Below, one piece after another: positions 8,550 through 16,042 of a stretch of 64,000 bases of DNA. The position numbers and the translations under genes are program-made. Location: NCBI GenBank assembly GCA_017537965.1, contig JAFYJV010000018.1:248001-312000 (forward strand). Reading direction: 5' to 3'. Position 1 is the stretch's first letter. Each line of letters begins with the position of its first letter. Below the pieces are notes generated by a model that was not told where the DNA came from, ran no database searches, and worked only from the letters and a program-made list of their open reading frames with translations. This DNA is from Bacteroidales bacterium. GTDB taxonomy: Bacteria; Bacteroidota; Bacteroidia; Bacteroidales; F082.

Positions 8550-9521
8550 ATGGAAAAGATCAAACAGCTTAAAGAGGAGTTTACCTCTTTCATGGGTCAG
8601 GTGCCCTTTACATACGATCCTGCAGAATTGTACGCCCCTATCACCTACACTTTATTTCAGAAAGGGAAACGGCTTCGTCCCATGTTGTGCCTTTTGGCAT
8701 GCGACATGTTCGGGGGAGACATCGAAGAGGCGAAATATCCCGCCTTGGCATTGGAGACATTCCATAACTCAACGTTGATTCATGATGATATTATGGATCA
8801 GGCCCCGTTGCGTCGTGGTATGGAAACGGTTTACAAGAAATGGAACACCAATGCAGCGATTCTTTCGGGCGATGCAATGGTGGCGTTGTCATTCGATTTT
8901 GTAATGCGTACTCCGAAGGCGTTGGAGACAGTGCGTTTGCTGAGCCAGGTATATCATGAGGTGTGTGATGGACAGCAGTACGATATTAACTTCGAGACAC
9001 GATCTGATGTCACCATTCCTGAATATCTTGAAATGATTAGGTTGAAGACTGCGGTGCTTTTGGCCACGAGTCTTCGTATGGGAGCACTGATTGCCGGAGC
9101 TTCTGAAGCGGACCAGCGCTTGCTTTATGATTTCGGAATTGCCATCGGAATGGCTTTCCAGTTGCAGGATGACTTGCTTGACTGTTATGGCGACGAGGCG
9201 GTGTTTGGCAAGAAGACAGGAGGAGATATTTTGGAGAACAAGAAGACGTATATGCTTCTGAAAGCGTTGGAAATGGCTTCTCCCGCTCAGCGATCGGCTT
9301 TGGAACAGTGGTTCTCGTTGTCAGTGGTGGATCAACCTCAGCTAAAAGTGCAAGCAGTGAAACAATTGTACGACCAACTTCATGTCAAGGAGGTCGTGGG
9401 ACAAGTGATTTCGGATTATTTCACTCAGGCAGACGCCTTTTTGGATGCCGTTGGAGTTCCTGAGGAACGTAAAACGTCGCTGAAAACCTATGTCTTGATG
9501 CTGTCGGGAAGAGACAAATAA
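8550..9521 (+). CDS. Polyprenyl (geranylgeranyl/farnesyl-type) diphosphate synthase
   Basis: Condenses isopentenyl diphosphate with allylic diphosphates to make prenyl chains for quinones or undecaprenyl precursors. The 323-residue cytosolic protein has both aspartate-rich motifs: DDIMDQAPLRRG (residues 79-90) and DDLLDCYGD (207-215), plus KGKRLRP near the N-terminus and FGKKTGGDILENK after the second motif. Chain length cannot be read safely from the sequence. I start at the ATG at 8550 (MEKIKQLKEEF). An open frame continues 77 codons further upstream but overlaps the divergent lipoprotein gene and its promoter, and the family begins here. Confidence 0.9.
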   Translation: MEKIKQLKEEFTSFMGQVPFTYDPAELYAPITYTLFQKGKRLRPMLCLLACDMFGGDIEEAKYPALALETFHNSTLIHDDIMDQAPLRRGMETVYKKWNTNAAILSGDAMVALSFDFVMRTPKALETVRLLSQVYHEVCDGQQYDINFETRSDVTIPEYLEMIRLKTAVLLATSLRMGALIAGASEADQRLLYDFGIAIGMAFQLQDDLLDCYGDEAVFGKKTGGDILENKKTYMLLKALEMASPAQRSALEQWFSLSVVDQPQLKVQAVKQLYDQLHVKEVVGQVISDYFTQADAFLDAVGVPEERKTSLKTYVLMLSGRDK

Positions 9522-9533
9522 AAACAAAAAAAA

Positions 9534-9560
9534 CCAGGCGTTGAGCCTGGTTTTTTTGTT
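9534..9560. terminator. Bidirectional terminator after polyprenyl synthase
   Basis: The stem CCAGGC (9534-9539) / GCCTGG (9545-9550) with a GTTGA loop is flanked by an A run on the left and a T run on the right, so it can stop transcripts from both convergent genes. Confidence 0.88.
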
Positions 9561-9584
9561 TTTATACCTTTGGATTCGTTCAGG

Positions 9585-10349
9585 TTAATCTCTTCTAGTA
9601 TCGTCAGCTTTGATTTCCTTTGGCTTCACCGTGGTAGTGGTGTTGTCGCTGCTGGCGTTGGGGTCGGCGTGGAATCCAACTCTGCCGCTGTTTTGAGTTG
9701 ATGTGGCGGTGCCGGGGTTGGCATGAGTCGTGGAGATCTGAGTGCTGTTGTTGGTGGTTTGGGGTTTGGTAGAAGAGGTGGTCGTGCTGGAGACGCCAGG
9801 GTTGCCTTGGCTTTGTGGGATCTGGAAGCTGCTGCTGTTTGTTTGGGGTTTAGAAGAAGAGGTAGTCGTGCTGGAGATGCCAGGGTTGCCTTGGCTTTGT
9901 GGGATCTGGAAGCTGCTGCTGTTTGATTGAGGTCTCTCGCTAGTTGTAGTCGTGCTGGAGATGCCAGCGTTGCCTTGGTTTACAGTGGTAGTTGAAGCAT
10001 TGGGTCTGATAGTTCTATCAGTGCTTGAAGTGGTGGTGGCAGCAGTGCCGGGGTTGCCTTGGCTCTGAGAGATCTGGAAAGAATTGGGCTGGGCTTTTTT
10101 CGTTGGAGCCACATTCTTTGAAGCGTCTGAAGCTGGAGTCTGTTGCATAAGGACTGGTTTGTCTCCAGAAGTTTGTGCGTTTCTGTCTAAAGTAGTTTGA
10201 GCGTTTTTGTCTTCAAGTTGTGCGTTTTTGTCTTCGTCCTTTGAAGATGCTTGTTCAGCTTTAGTAGTAGTGTTGAATTGTGCATTTGCTACATTGATGA
10301 AGCCGAAGGCGAAGAATGCCATGATGCTGAGTACGATTGCTTTTTTCAT
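9585..10349 (-). CDS. Secreted low-complexity repeat protein
   Basis: A 254-residue exported protein, with a signal peptide ending near NVANAQ (residue 24). The mature chain is almost all S, T, N, Q, P and G and should be disordered. First come short NAQ-type repeats (EDKNAQLEDKNAQTTLDRNAQ), then 28-residue units of the type SFQIPQSQGNPG followed by SSTTTSS and KPQTNSS; two are near-identical and three more are diverged. There is no catalytic domain, lipobox or T9SS domain. A surface or matrix role is a guess. It has a strong promoter of its own and is bounded by a terminator, so it is monocistronic. Confidence 0.8.
   Translation of the reverse strand: MKKAIVLSIMAFFAFGFINVANAQFNTTTKAEQASSKDEDKNAQLEDKNAQTTLDRNAQTSGDKPVLMQQTPASDASKNVAPTKKAQPNSFQISQSQGNPGTAATTTSSTDRTIRPNASTTTVNQGNAGISSTTTTSERPQSNSSSFQIPQSQGNPGISSTTTSSSKPQTNSSSFQIPQSQGNPGVSSTTTSSTKPQTTNNSTQISTTHANPGTATSTQNSGRVGFHADPNASSDNTTTTVKPKEIKADDTRRD
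9781..9962. repeat. 84-bp tandem repeat within the low-complexity gene
   Basis: GTCGTGCTGGAGA(C/T)GCCAG recurs with exact 84-base spacing at 9781, 9865 and 9949 (28 codons per unit); the third copy is diverged and partial. Length-variable by slippage or recombination in principle, and in frame, so the protein would survive copy-number change. Confidence 0.85.
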
Positions 10350-10407
10350 GATGATTAGTTTTTTAAATTAATAATTGTATAAGTTAAGGATTGTTAATTT
10401 CTTTGTT

Positions 10408-10596
10408 CACTGCAAAAATATCAATTTCCGTACCAAAAACCAAATTGAAAACAAACTTTTTTTGAGAAATTCATAAATGCTGTTTTTTATTTGTGATTGT
10501 CTGGGTTGATTGTTTTATTGTTGAACACTGAAAAAAGTATCAATAACCGTACCAAAATCTGGATCAAGAAGAATTTTTTTTGAAAAAAATCACAAA
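10408..10596. repeat. Imperfect direct repeat carrying a promoter and a decayed copy
   Basis: Two about 65-base segments, starting at 10408 and 10526, share the order CACTG-AAAAA-TATCAAT-CCGTACCAAAA, then a run of T and GA-rich sequence. Read on the minus strand both contain TTTTGGTACGG and ATTGATA. The first copy holds a full promoter; the second has lost the G of the -7 box (TACTTTTT) and the -33 box. The repeat fills the 240-base gap before queA, in which I see no gene. Confidence 0.6.
10413..10444 (-). promoter_or_regulatory. Promoter of the low-complexity protein gene
   Basis: On the minus strand TTTG (10444-10441), a 20-base spacer and TATTTTTG (10420-10413) match the Bacteroidetes consensus exactly, 64 bases before the start codon. 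Confidence 0.75.
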
Positions 10597-11798
10597 AACA
10601 AGCAACTATCTCCATAACTCAGAAAGCGAAAGTCGTGGTCAAGGGCATACTGATAGGCCTCTTTCCATCTGTCGCCGATAAGTGCTGAGACTAGTAAGAG
10701 CAGCGTGCTTTTGGGCTGGTGGAAGTTGGTGATTAACCCGGTGATGACGCGCATCTGGTAGCTCGGGGCGATCATCAATGCGGTGGAGGCTTCAAGTTGA
10801 CTGAGTCGGTGGAGATCCAAATAGTCGAGAATCGTCTTCAGGGCCTCTTCGGTGGAGAACGGCTGGTGTGATTCGTATGGATACCATTGTTTGACGTGTA
10901 GTTCCCTTAATGCCATGCCCTCTTCTTTGAGCATCATGCCGATCCAATAGAGGCTCTCCAAAGTTCGGGTGCTGGTGGTGCCGACGGGGATGATGTCGTT
11001 CCCCAACTGGTTGAGTAGATGTTGGATGAGACTCCGTTTCACGAGGATGGTCTCGGAGTGCATGGCATGTTCGCCGATGGTCGGGGTGGCGACGGGGCGG
11101 AAGGTGCCGGCTCCGACGTGCAGAGTGACCTCGTCCATGTCGAAACCTTTGGCTTTGAGTTGTTCCAGCAACGGTTTGGTAAAATGCAATCCGGCGGTAG
11201 GTGCGGCTACCGAGCCGTCATATCGGGCAAAGACGGTTTGGTAGCGGTCGCGATCCTCGGGCTCTGCTTCTCGATGCAGATAGGGTGGCAAAGGGATCTC
11301 GCCTGCGACGTCGAGGAGGGTGGCGAAAGGAAGATGGGAAGGCGTCCACGAAAACTCGATCTCCGAATACTGGTCGTTCTTTTGAATGCGTTCGGCAAAC
11401 AGAGTAAGGTCGTCGCCTGCCGCTTTCAAATCCAGGCGCAAATGACCCTCGCGCCACCGTTTGGAGTTGCCTACCAAACACTTCCATCGTACAGGAGAGG
11501 GACTGCTGAAAGCAATCTGATAGTCGTCTTCGGGTTCAAGGCAAAAGATCTCCACATGGGAACCGGTGTCCTTTTGGAATCGCAGCCGCGCTCTGATCAC
11601 CTTGGTCTCGTTAAAAACCAGCAATGCTTTCTCGGGAAGATAGTCACCGATATGCCTGAACTGTGTTTCCTGGATGCGTCCCTCTTTCATGACGAGCAGC
11701 TTGGAGGCGTCGCGTTCTGCCAAAGGGTATTTAGCAATGCGCTCTTCGGGCAAGGGATAGTCGTACGCCTCGATGGATAGTTTTTGGATGTTGCTCAT
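10590..11798 (-). CDS. queA: S-adenosylmethionine:tRNA ribosyltransferase-isomerase QueA
   Basis: Transfers and rearranges the ribosyl part of S-adenosylmethionine onto preQ1 in tRNA (G34 of Asp, Asn, His and Tyr tRNAs), making epoxyqueuosine. The 402-residue length is typical of the Bacteroidetes form, longer than the roughly 350 residues of E. coli. Characteristic segments are YPLPEERIAKYPLAERDASK at the N-terminus, APTAGLHFT, TLHVGAGTFRPV and FHQPKSTLLLLVSA. The start is 14 bases downstream of a TACTTTTG box. It diverges from the beta-helix protein gene with overlapping promoters. Confidence 0.95.
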   Translation of the reverse strand: MSNIQKLSIEAYDYPLPEERIAKYPLAERDASKLLVMKEGRIQETQFRHIGDYLPEKALLVFNETKVIRARLRFQKDTGSHVEIFCLEPEDDYQIAFSSPSPVRWKCLVGNSKRWREGHLRLDLKAAGDDLTLFAERIQKNDQYSEIEFSWTPSHLPFATLLDVAGEIPLPPYLHREAEPEDRDRYQTVFARYDGSVAAPTAGLHFTKPLLEQLKAKGFDMDEVTLHVGAGTFRPVATPTIGEHAMHSETILVKRSLIQHLLNQLGNDIIPVGTTSTRTLESLYWIGMMLKEEGMALRELHVKQWYPYESHQPFSTEEALKTILDYLDLHRLSQLEASTALMIAPSYQMRVITGLITNFHQPKSTLLLLVSALIGDRWKEAYQYALDHDFRFLSYGDSCLFL

Positions 11799-11808
11799 TT
11801 TGATATTT

Positions 11809-11846
11809 TTTGCAAAAGTAATACTAACTTTCTCTATATTTGCAAA
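11809..11846. promoter_or_regulatory. Overlapping divergent promoters (queA / beta-helix gene)
   Basis: Plus strand: TTTG 11809-11812, 22-base spacer, TATATTTG 11835-11842. Minus strand: TTTG 11846-11843, 22-base spacer, TACTTTTG 11820-11813. The -33 box of each abuts the -7 box of the other as a TTTGCAAA palindrome, so the two polymerases should exclude one another. Confidence 0.6.
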
Positions 11847-11864
11847 ATGATAAAATGATTTACA

Positions 11865-13448
11865 ATGAAAAATACTGTTTTAGGGGTCTTTTTGTTCGTG
11901 TCATTGTTGGCTGGAGCACAGACCGTTCAAGTAGAAGGGGTCCAGTCAGGCACTTGGAATGCGGATACCATACTGGTGACAGGCGATATCGATGTTGTCA
12001 ATGTTTTAAGAATCTTGCCTGGAACGACCGTGTTGTTCGATGGCTTTTATGGCATCACGATACATGAAGGGGCCTCGTTCGTGGCCAAAGGAAGGGAAAA
12101 TGACAGCGTTGTCTTCACTGTGTCTGACACAACGGGATTCCATATCTACAATTCCAACAAAGGAGGATGGAACGGTATCTGCCTGATGAAGGCGGGAAAA
12201 CTGCGTCTTGACCATTGTGTGCTTCAGTATGCCAAGGCGGCCGACACCCTTGATCGGCAAGGCGGTGCCTTGAATATCCTTGGAAGCGATGAGGTGAATA
12301 TCAACCATTGTACCTTGCGTTACAACAGAGCCAGGGAACATGGAGGTGCCATCTATGCGGTGGATTCGAAAGTGAAAATGTCGCAATGCGCCCTTAATTA
12401 TAATAAGGTGGAAGGCGATGAGATCATTTATGCCATGTATGGCGGTGCTGCCGGCTTTCTGAAATGCGACGTGAGCCTAACCGACATGGAGTTCATCGGC
12501 AACGTGGGTGAACGATGCATTGGAGGAGCGCTCAGCCTTGACAGTTGTTCGTTGACGCTCGACCGCGCCGTCTTTTCCCACAACATCGGCATCAACGGTG
12601 GAGGCATGTACCTGATGCGTTGCAACCACAAGGAATGCCGGCTTTCAAACCTGCTGTTTGCAAACAACTTATCGCGTCATTTTGCAGGCGGTCTCGCTTT
12701 CTGCGACGCCTCTCCCGAGGTCTATAACATCACGGTGACGGGCAATGCTTCGGAAGGGGTCAACTGTAATGGCATCTTCTTCTATCAAAACTGTTCGCCG
12801 AAAATGACCAACTGCATCGTCTATGGCAATTATCCACTTGAGAACGAGATTGGAGGGGACACCATTCAAATGTGGGTTTGGACGTATGACGAGACAGCTC
12901 CCGAGTTCCGCAATTGTCTCGTGGAGAACCTAAATAAGTCAATCACGAATTTTGAATACATTTCGGTCTTTGAAGACGTGATGGATGTCGATCCTTTGTT
13001 CGTGGATCCTGAGAATGGCAATTTCCGTTTGTCGGAGGACAGCCCTTGCCGTGATGCTGGCAAAGTGATGACGCCCCAGTACCTTCTCGAAGGGCTTGAT
13101 CTGGATGGGATGCCTCGTTTGGCCAATCGACGTGTTGACCTCGGCCCTTATGAGTTTTCTCCTGAGTCTGTCGATGAAACTGACATGGGGAAGAGGCTCA
13201 TCCGTCTATTGGGCAACCCGCTTAACGAAGAAAGCCGTCTCATGGTGGAGTTGGAAGAGCCGGGTCTCGTGGAGGTGCGCTTCATCTCTTTGCTGGGCCG
13301 TGTGGTGGTGGAGAAATCGTTTGGGAGCCGTTCAGCAGGCGCGACAGTCCTCCCCGTTGGCGACTTGGCAACCCAACTTAGCAACGGCCTTTATCTGGTC
13401 GAAGTGGTCATAAATGGCAAAACGTTCACTTTAAAAGCAATAAAATAA
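11865..13448 (+). CDS. Secreted right-handed beta-helix protein with T9SS sorting domain
   Basis: A 527-residue exported protein. The signal peptide ends near LLAGAQ (residue 19). Residues about 40-430 form a parallel beta-helix of the pectate-lyase/Pmp type, with repeated GGA(I/L) turns (GGALNILGS, HGGAIYAVDS, GGALSLDSC, GGGMYLMRC, GGLAFCDAS). It resembles the choice-of-anchor-Q and polymorphic membrane families; no catalytic residues are recognisable. The C-terminus (about 440-527, ending LSNGLYLVEVVINGKTFTLKAIK shortened here) fits a T9SS domain, though the usual PNP motif is replaced by LGNPLNEES. The stop is one base from the pssA start, an odd operon partner. Confidence 0.82.
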   Translation: MKNTVLGVFLFVSLLAGAQTVQVEGVQSGTWNADTILVTGDIDVVNVLRILPGTTVLFDGFYGITIHEGASFVAKGRENDSVVFTVSDTTGFHIYNSNKGGWNGICLMKAGKLRLDHCVLQYAKAADTLDRQGGALNILGSDEVNINHCTLRYNRAREHGGAIYAVDSKVKMSQCALNYNKVEGDEIIYAMYGGAAGFLKCDVSLTDMEFIGNVGERCIGGALSLDSCSLTLDRAVFSHNIGINGGGMYLMRCNHKECRLSNLLFANNLSRHFAGGLAFCDASPEVYNITVTGNASEGVNCNGIFFYQNCSPKMTNCIVYGNYPLENEIGGDTIQMWVWTYDETAPEFRNCLVENLNKSITNFEYISVFEDVMDVDPLFVDPENGNFRLSEDSPCRDAGKVMTPQYLLEGLDLDGMPRLANRRVDLGPYEFSPESVDETDMGKRLIRLLGNPLNEESRLMVELEEPGLVEVRFISLLGRVVVEKSFGSRSAGATVLPVGDLATQLSNGLYLVEVVINGKTFTLKAIK

Positions 13449-13449
13449 T

Positions 13450-14157
13450 ATGAAAGCCAGACAACACATTCCGAACCTCATTACATGCTGCAACCTTGTC
13501 TCGGGTTGCTTGTCGATACTATTCCTCTGCACGGGGATGCCTCTCAAGGCGGCCATCATGATTTTCGTGGCTGGCCTTTTCGATTTCCTCGATGGCTTTG
13601 CGGCGCGGATTCTACATGCCCATTCACCTATCGGTGCCCATCTGGACTCTCTTGCCGATGTGGTCTCCTTTGGCGTAGCTCCGGGCTTCATCATGTATTT
13701 CCTCATGGGCCAAACGGATTACTCAACGTTCGGCTTTGTTTGGGTCATGCCAGTCACCTTGGCTTATCTGGCGTTCTTGCTGCCGGTCTTCGCCGCTGTC
13801 CGTCTGGCCAAGTTCAATATTGACGATTCGCAAGCCACTTCATTCAAGGGGCTTCCGACTCCCGCCGTGGCTCTCTTCGTTGCCTCGCTTCCTTTGGCAC
13901 TCGCTCAGATCGGACTGCTCAAATGTGGGGCTTTGAACTTTTGGGTATGCCTTGGCATCACGCTGATCTTCTCATTCATGATGGTGAGCAGGCTCCGCTT
14001 CTTCTCTTTCAAGATGCAGAGGTTGGCATGGAAAGGTTATCAGTGGCAATGGATATTCTTGATCGTAGCGGTGGCCGGCGTCGTTGTGTTCCAATGGCTG
14101 GCACTGCCCTTTGTCGTGCTGCTGTATGTCCTGCTTTCGGTGCTGTTTTGCCGTTAG
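13450..14157 (+). CDS. pssA: CDP-diacylglycerol--serine O-phosphatidyltransferase
   Basis: Inner-membrane enzyme making phosphatidylserine, the precursor of phosphatidylethanolamine. The CDP-alcohol phosphotransferase motif is complete: [20 protein letters not shown], then LAD, matching D-G-x2-A-R-x8-G-x3-D-x3-D (about residues 48-70). The 235 residues carry about six to eight hydrophobic segments. The start follows the preceding stop by one base, so the two genes are probably co-transcribed. Its stop overlaps the stop of the convergent lptB by 4 bases. Confidence 0.94.
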   Translation: MKARQHIPNLITCCNLVSGCLSILFLCTGMPLKAAIMIFVAGLFDFLDGFAARILHAHSPIGAHLDSLADVVSFGVAPGFIMYFLMGQTDYSTFGFVWVMPVTLAYLAFLLPVFAAVRLAKFNIDDSQATSFKGLPTPAVALFVASLPLALAQIGLLKCGALNFWVCLGITLIFSFMMVSRLRFFSFKMQRLAWKGYQWQWIFLIVAVAGVVVFQWLALPFVVLLYVLLSVLFCR

Positions 14158-14891
14158 AATTCCTTCTTGTGGAAGATGAAGTTGTGTCCGAGATATACTT
14201 CTTGGACGTGTTCGTCTTTGGCAAGGTCTTCGGGCGCTCCTGACATCAACACGCTTCCTTCATAGAGGAGGTAGTCGTGGTCGGTGATGGACAGGGTTTC
14301 GTGGACGTTGTGGTCGGTGATCAGCACACCGATGTTCTTTTGCTTTAGCTTGAAGATGATGCGTTGGATGTCTTCCACGGCGATGGGATCGACACCGGCG
14401 AAGGGCTCATCGAGGAGGATGAACTTGGGATCGACGGCCAAGGCGCGGGCGATCTCCGTTCTGCGGCGTTCTCCACCTGACAGCTGGATGCCTTTGTTGC
14501 GACGCACATGTTGCAGTCCGAACTCATCGAGAAGTGCTTCCAGCTTTTCCTGTCGTTGTGCGCGAGTCATGTCTTTTTTGAACTGCATCACGGAGTAGAT
14601 GTTGTCTTCGACAGTCATCTGGCGGAACACGGAGGCTTCCTGGGCAAGATATCCGATGCCCATTTGAGCTCTTCGGTACATAGGTTCACCCGTGAGTTCC
14701 CTGTCGTCGAGATACACCTTACCGGAGAAAGGCTTGATGAGACCGACAATCATATAAAAAGTAGTGGTCTTGCCGGCTCCGTTAGGCCCCAGAAGTCCTA
14801 CGATCTTGCCTTGCTCCACCTCGACGCTGACATCGTTGACGACGGTGCGCTGCTTGTATTTCTTGATCAGATGCTGTGTCCAAAGTTTCAT
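14154..14891 (-). CDS. lptB: LPS export ABC transporter ATP-binding protein LptB
   Basis: The ATPase that drives LptFG in lifting lipopolysaccharide from the inner membrane to the Lpt bridge. The 245 residues contain Walker [10 protein letters not shown], signature [15 protein letters not shown], Walker [14 protein letters not shown] and the switch histidine ITDHNVHE. The family-typical [16 protein letters not shown] is present. The start overlaps the kdsD stop by 4 bases (ATGA arrangement), so the genes are translationally coupled: kdsD makes a Kdo precursor for the LPS that lptB exports. A likely LptF/G partner is at 23.4-24.8 kb. Confidence 0.95.
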   Translation of the reverse strand: MKLWTQHLIKKYKQRTVVNDVSVEVEQGKIVGLLGPNGAGKTTTFYMIVGLIKPFSGKVYLDDRELTGEPMYRRAQMGIGYLAQEASVFRQMTVEDNIYSVMQFKKDMTRAQRQEKLEALLDEFGLQHVRRNKGIQLSGGERRRTEIARALAVDPKFILLDEPFAGVDPIAVEDIQRIIFKLKQKNIGVLITDHNVHETLSITDHDYLLYEGSVLMSGAPEDLAKDEHVQEVYLGHNFIFHKKEF

Positions 14892-15886
14892 AGCACTCCT
14901 TCTTTTAATATGTCGTGAAGATGGATCACTCCGACATACCTCCCTTCGCGGAGGACAGGCAGCTGGGTGATGCTGTTGTGCCGCATCTTTTGAAGTGCTT
15001 CGGCGACCAGGGCGTTTTCGTCGATAGTCTTGGGGTTGGGTGTCATGATCTCATGAGCCTTGACGCGCTCGATGTCTGCGTGTTTCAGCAACATCCTTCG
15101 CAGATCGCCGTCGGTGATGATGCCAACGATGGTACGTGGTGTAGGACTGTCACATTGTGGCAGCTGTACGGGATTGGTGACCACGGCGGCCCCCAGCCGT
15201 TTTTTTGTCATCTCGATGATGACCTGCGTGAGTGAATCGTCGGGTCCGACCTCAGGCCGTTCGTTGTGGGTGTAGAGGTCTTTGACGCGGAGGTACAGCT
15301 GTTTTCCCAAGGCGCCGCCAGGATGGATCTTGGCAAAATCCTCGGTGGAGAAGCCGCGGCATTTCATCAGGCACATGGCCAAGGCGTCGCCCATGACCAG
15401 CTGCGCCGTGGTGCTGCTGGTGGGGGCGAGGTTGTCGGGACACCCTTCGCTGTCAACGCTGACGTCAAGGACGAGGTCGGCCTGCTGGGCGAGATAGCTG
15501 TTGCGATTGCCTACGATGGCGATGATGGTGTTGCCACGTAACTTGATCAGCGGCACCAGCACCTTGATCTCCGGTGTCTCTCCGCTCTTGGATAGCAGCA
15601 CCACGAGGTCCTTGTCGCGGATGATGCCTAAGTCGCCGTGAATGGCGTCGGCAGCATGCATGAAGACGGAGGAGGTCCCCGTGGAGTTCATGGTGGCCAC
15701 GATCTTCTGGGCGATGATGGCGCTCTTGCCAATGCCTGAAAAAACGATGTTTCCTTGGTTTTCCAACATCAATCCAATCGTTTTGGCAAAATCTTCATCC
15801 AGGGAATGGACTAAATGTGATACTGCATTCGCTTCATTCTCAATAACTTGTGTTGCTATTCGTTGTATTTCTTCAAAAGAAAGCAT
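14888..15886 (-). CDS. kdsD: Arabinose-5-phosphate isomerase (KdsD/KpsF family)
   Basis: Interconverts ribulose 5-phosphate and arabinose 5-phosphate, the first step to Kdo in the LPS core. The 332 residues comprise an N-terminal SIS domain (about 30-190; [34 protein letters not shown]) and two C-terminal CBS domains (about 205-330). [14 protein letters not shown] is family-typical. It is coupled to lptB downstream by a 4-base overlap and diverges from recQ. Confidence 0.93.
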   Translation of the reverse strand: MLSFEEIQRIATQVIENEANAVSHLVHSLDEDFAKTIGLMLENQGNIVFSGIGKSAIIAQKIVATMNSTGTSSVFMHAADAIHGDLGIIRDKDLVVLLSKSGETPEIKVLVPLIKLRGNTIIAIVGNRNSYLAQQADLVLDVSVDSEGCPDNLAPTSSTTAQLVMGDALAMCLMKCRGFSTEDFAKIHPGGALGKQLYLRVKDLYTHNERPEVGPDDSLTQVIIEMTKKRLGAAVVTNPVQLPQCDSPTPRTIVGIITDGDLRRMLLKHADIERVKAHEIMTPNPKTIDENALVAEALQKMRHNSITQLPVLREGRYVGVIHLHDILKEGVL

Positions 15887-15904
15887 TTTTTTCTTTGATT
15901 TTTC

Positions 15905-15936
15905 TTGCCTGATACAAACTAAAAATTATAACTTTG
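15905..15936 (+). promoter_or_regulatory. Probable recQ promoter
   Basis: TTGC at 15905-15908, a 20-base spacer and TAACTTTG at 15929-15936 fit the Bacteroidetes consensus and leave a leader of about 100 bases before recQ. Confidence 0.5.
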
Positions 15937-16001
15937 TAATGATTCAATGGCGTATCAATACGCTGTGACAAATATATAACGAAATACTTGATTCGAGATT
16001 G

Positions 16002-16032
16002 CAAAAGTAAACTAAAAGTTTGGATTCACAAA
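16002..16032 (-). promoter_or_regulatory. Probable kdsD-lptB promoter
   Basis: On the minus strand TTTG (16032-16029), a 19-base spacer and TACTTTTG (16009-16002) fit the consensus. It faces the recQ promoter, so the two transcripts would overlap for some 70 bases. Confidence 0.55.
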
Positions 16033-16042
16033 CATTGAAACT

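Noticed and set aside
9781..9962. CRISPR-like array
   Set aside because: The 84-bp repeats are contiguous, coding and without unique spacers.
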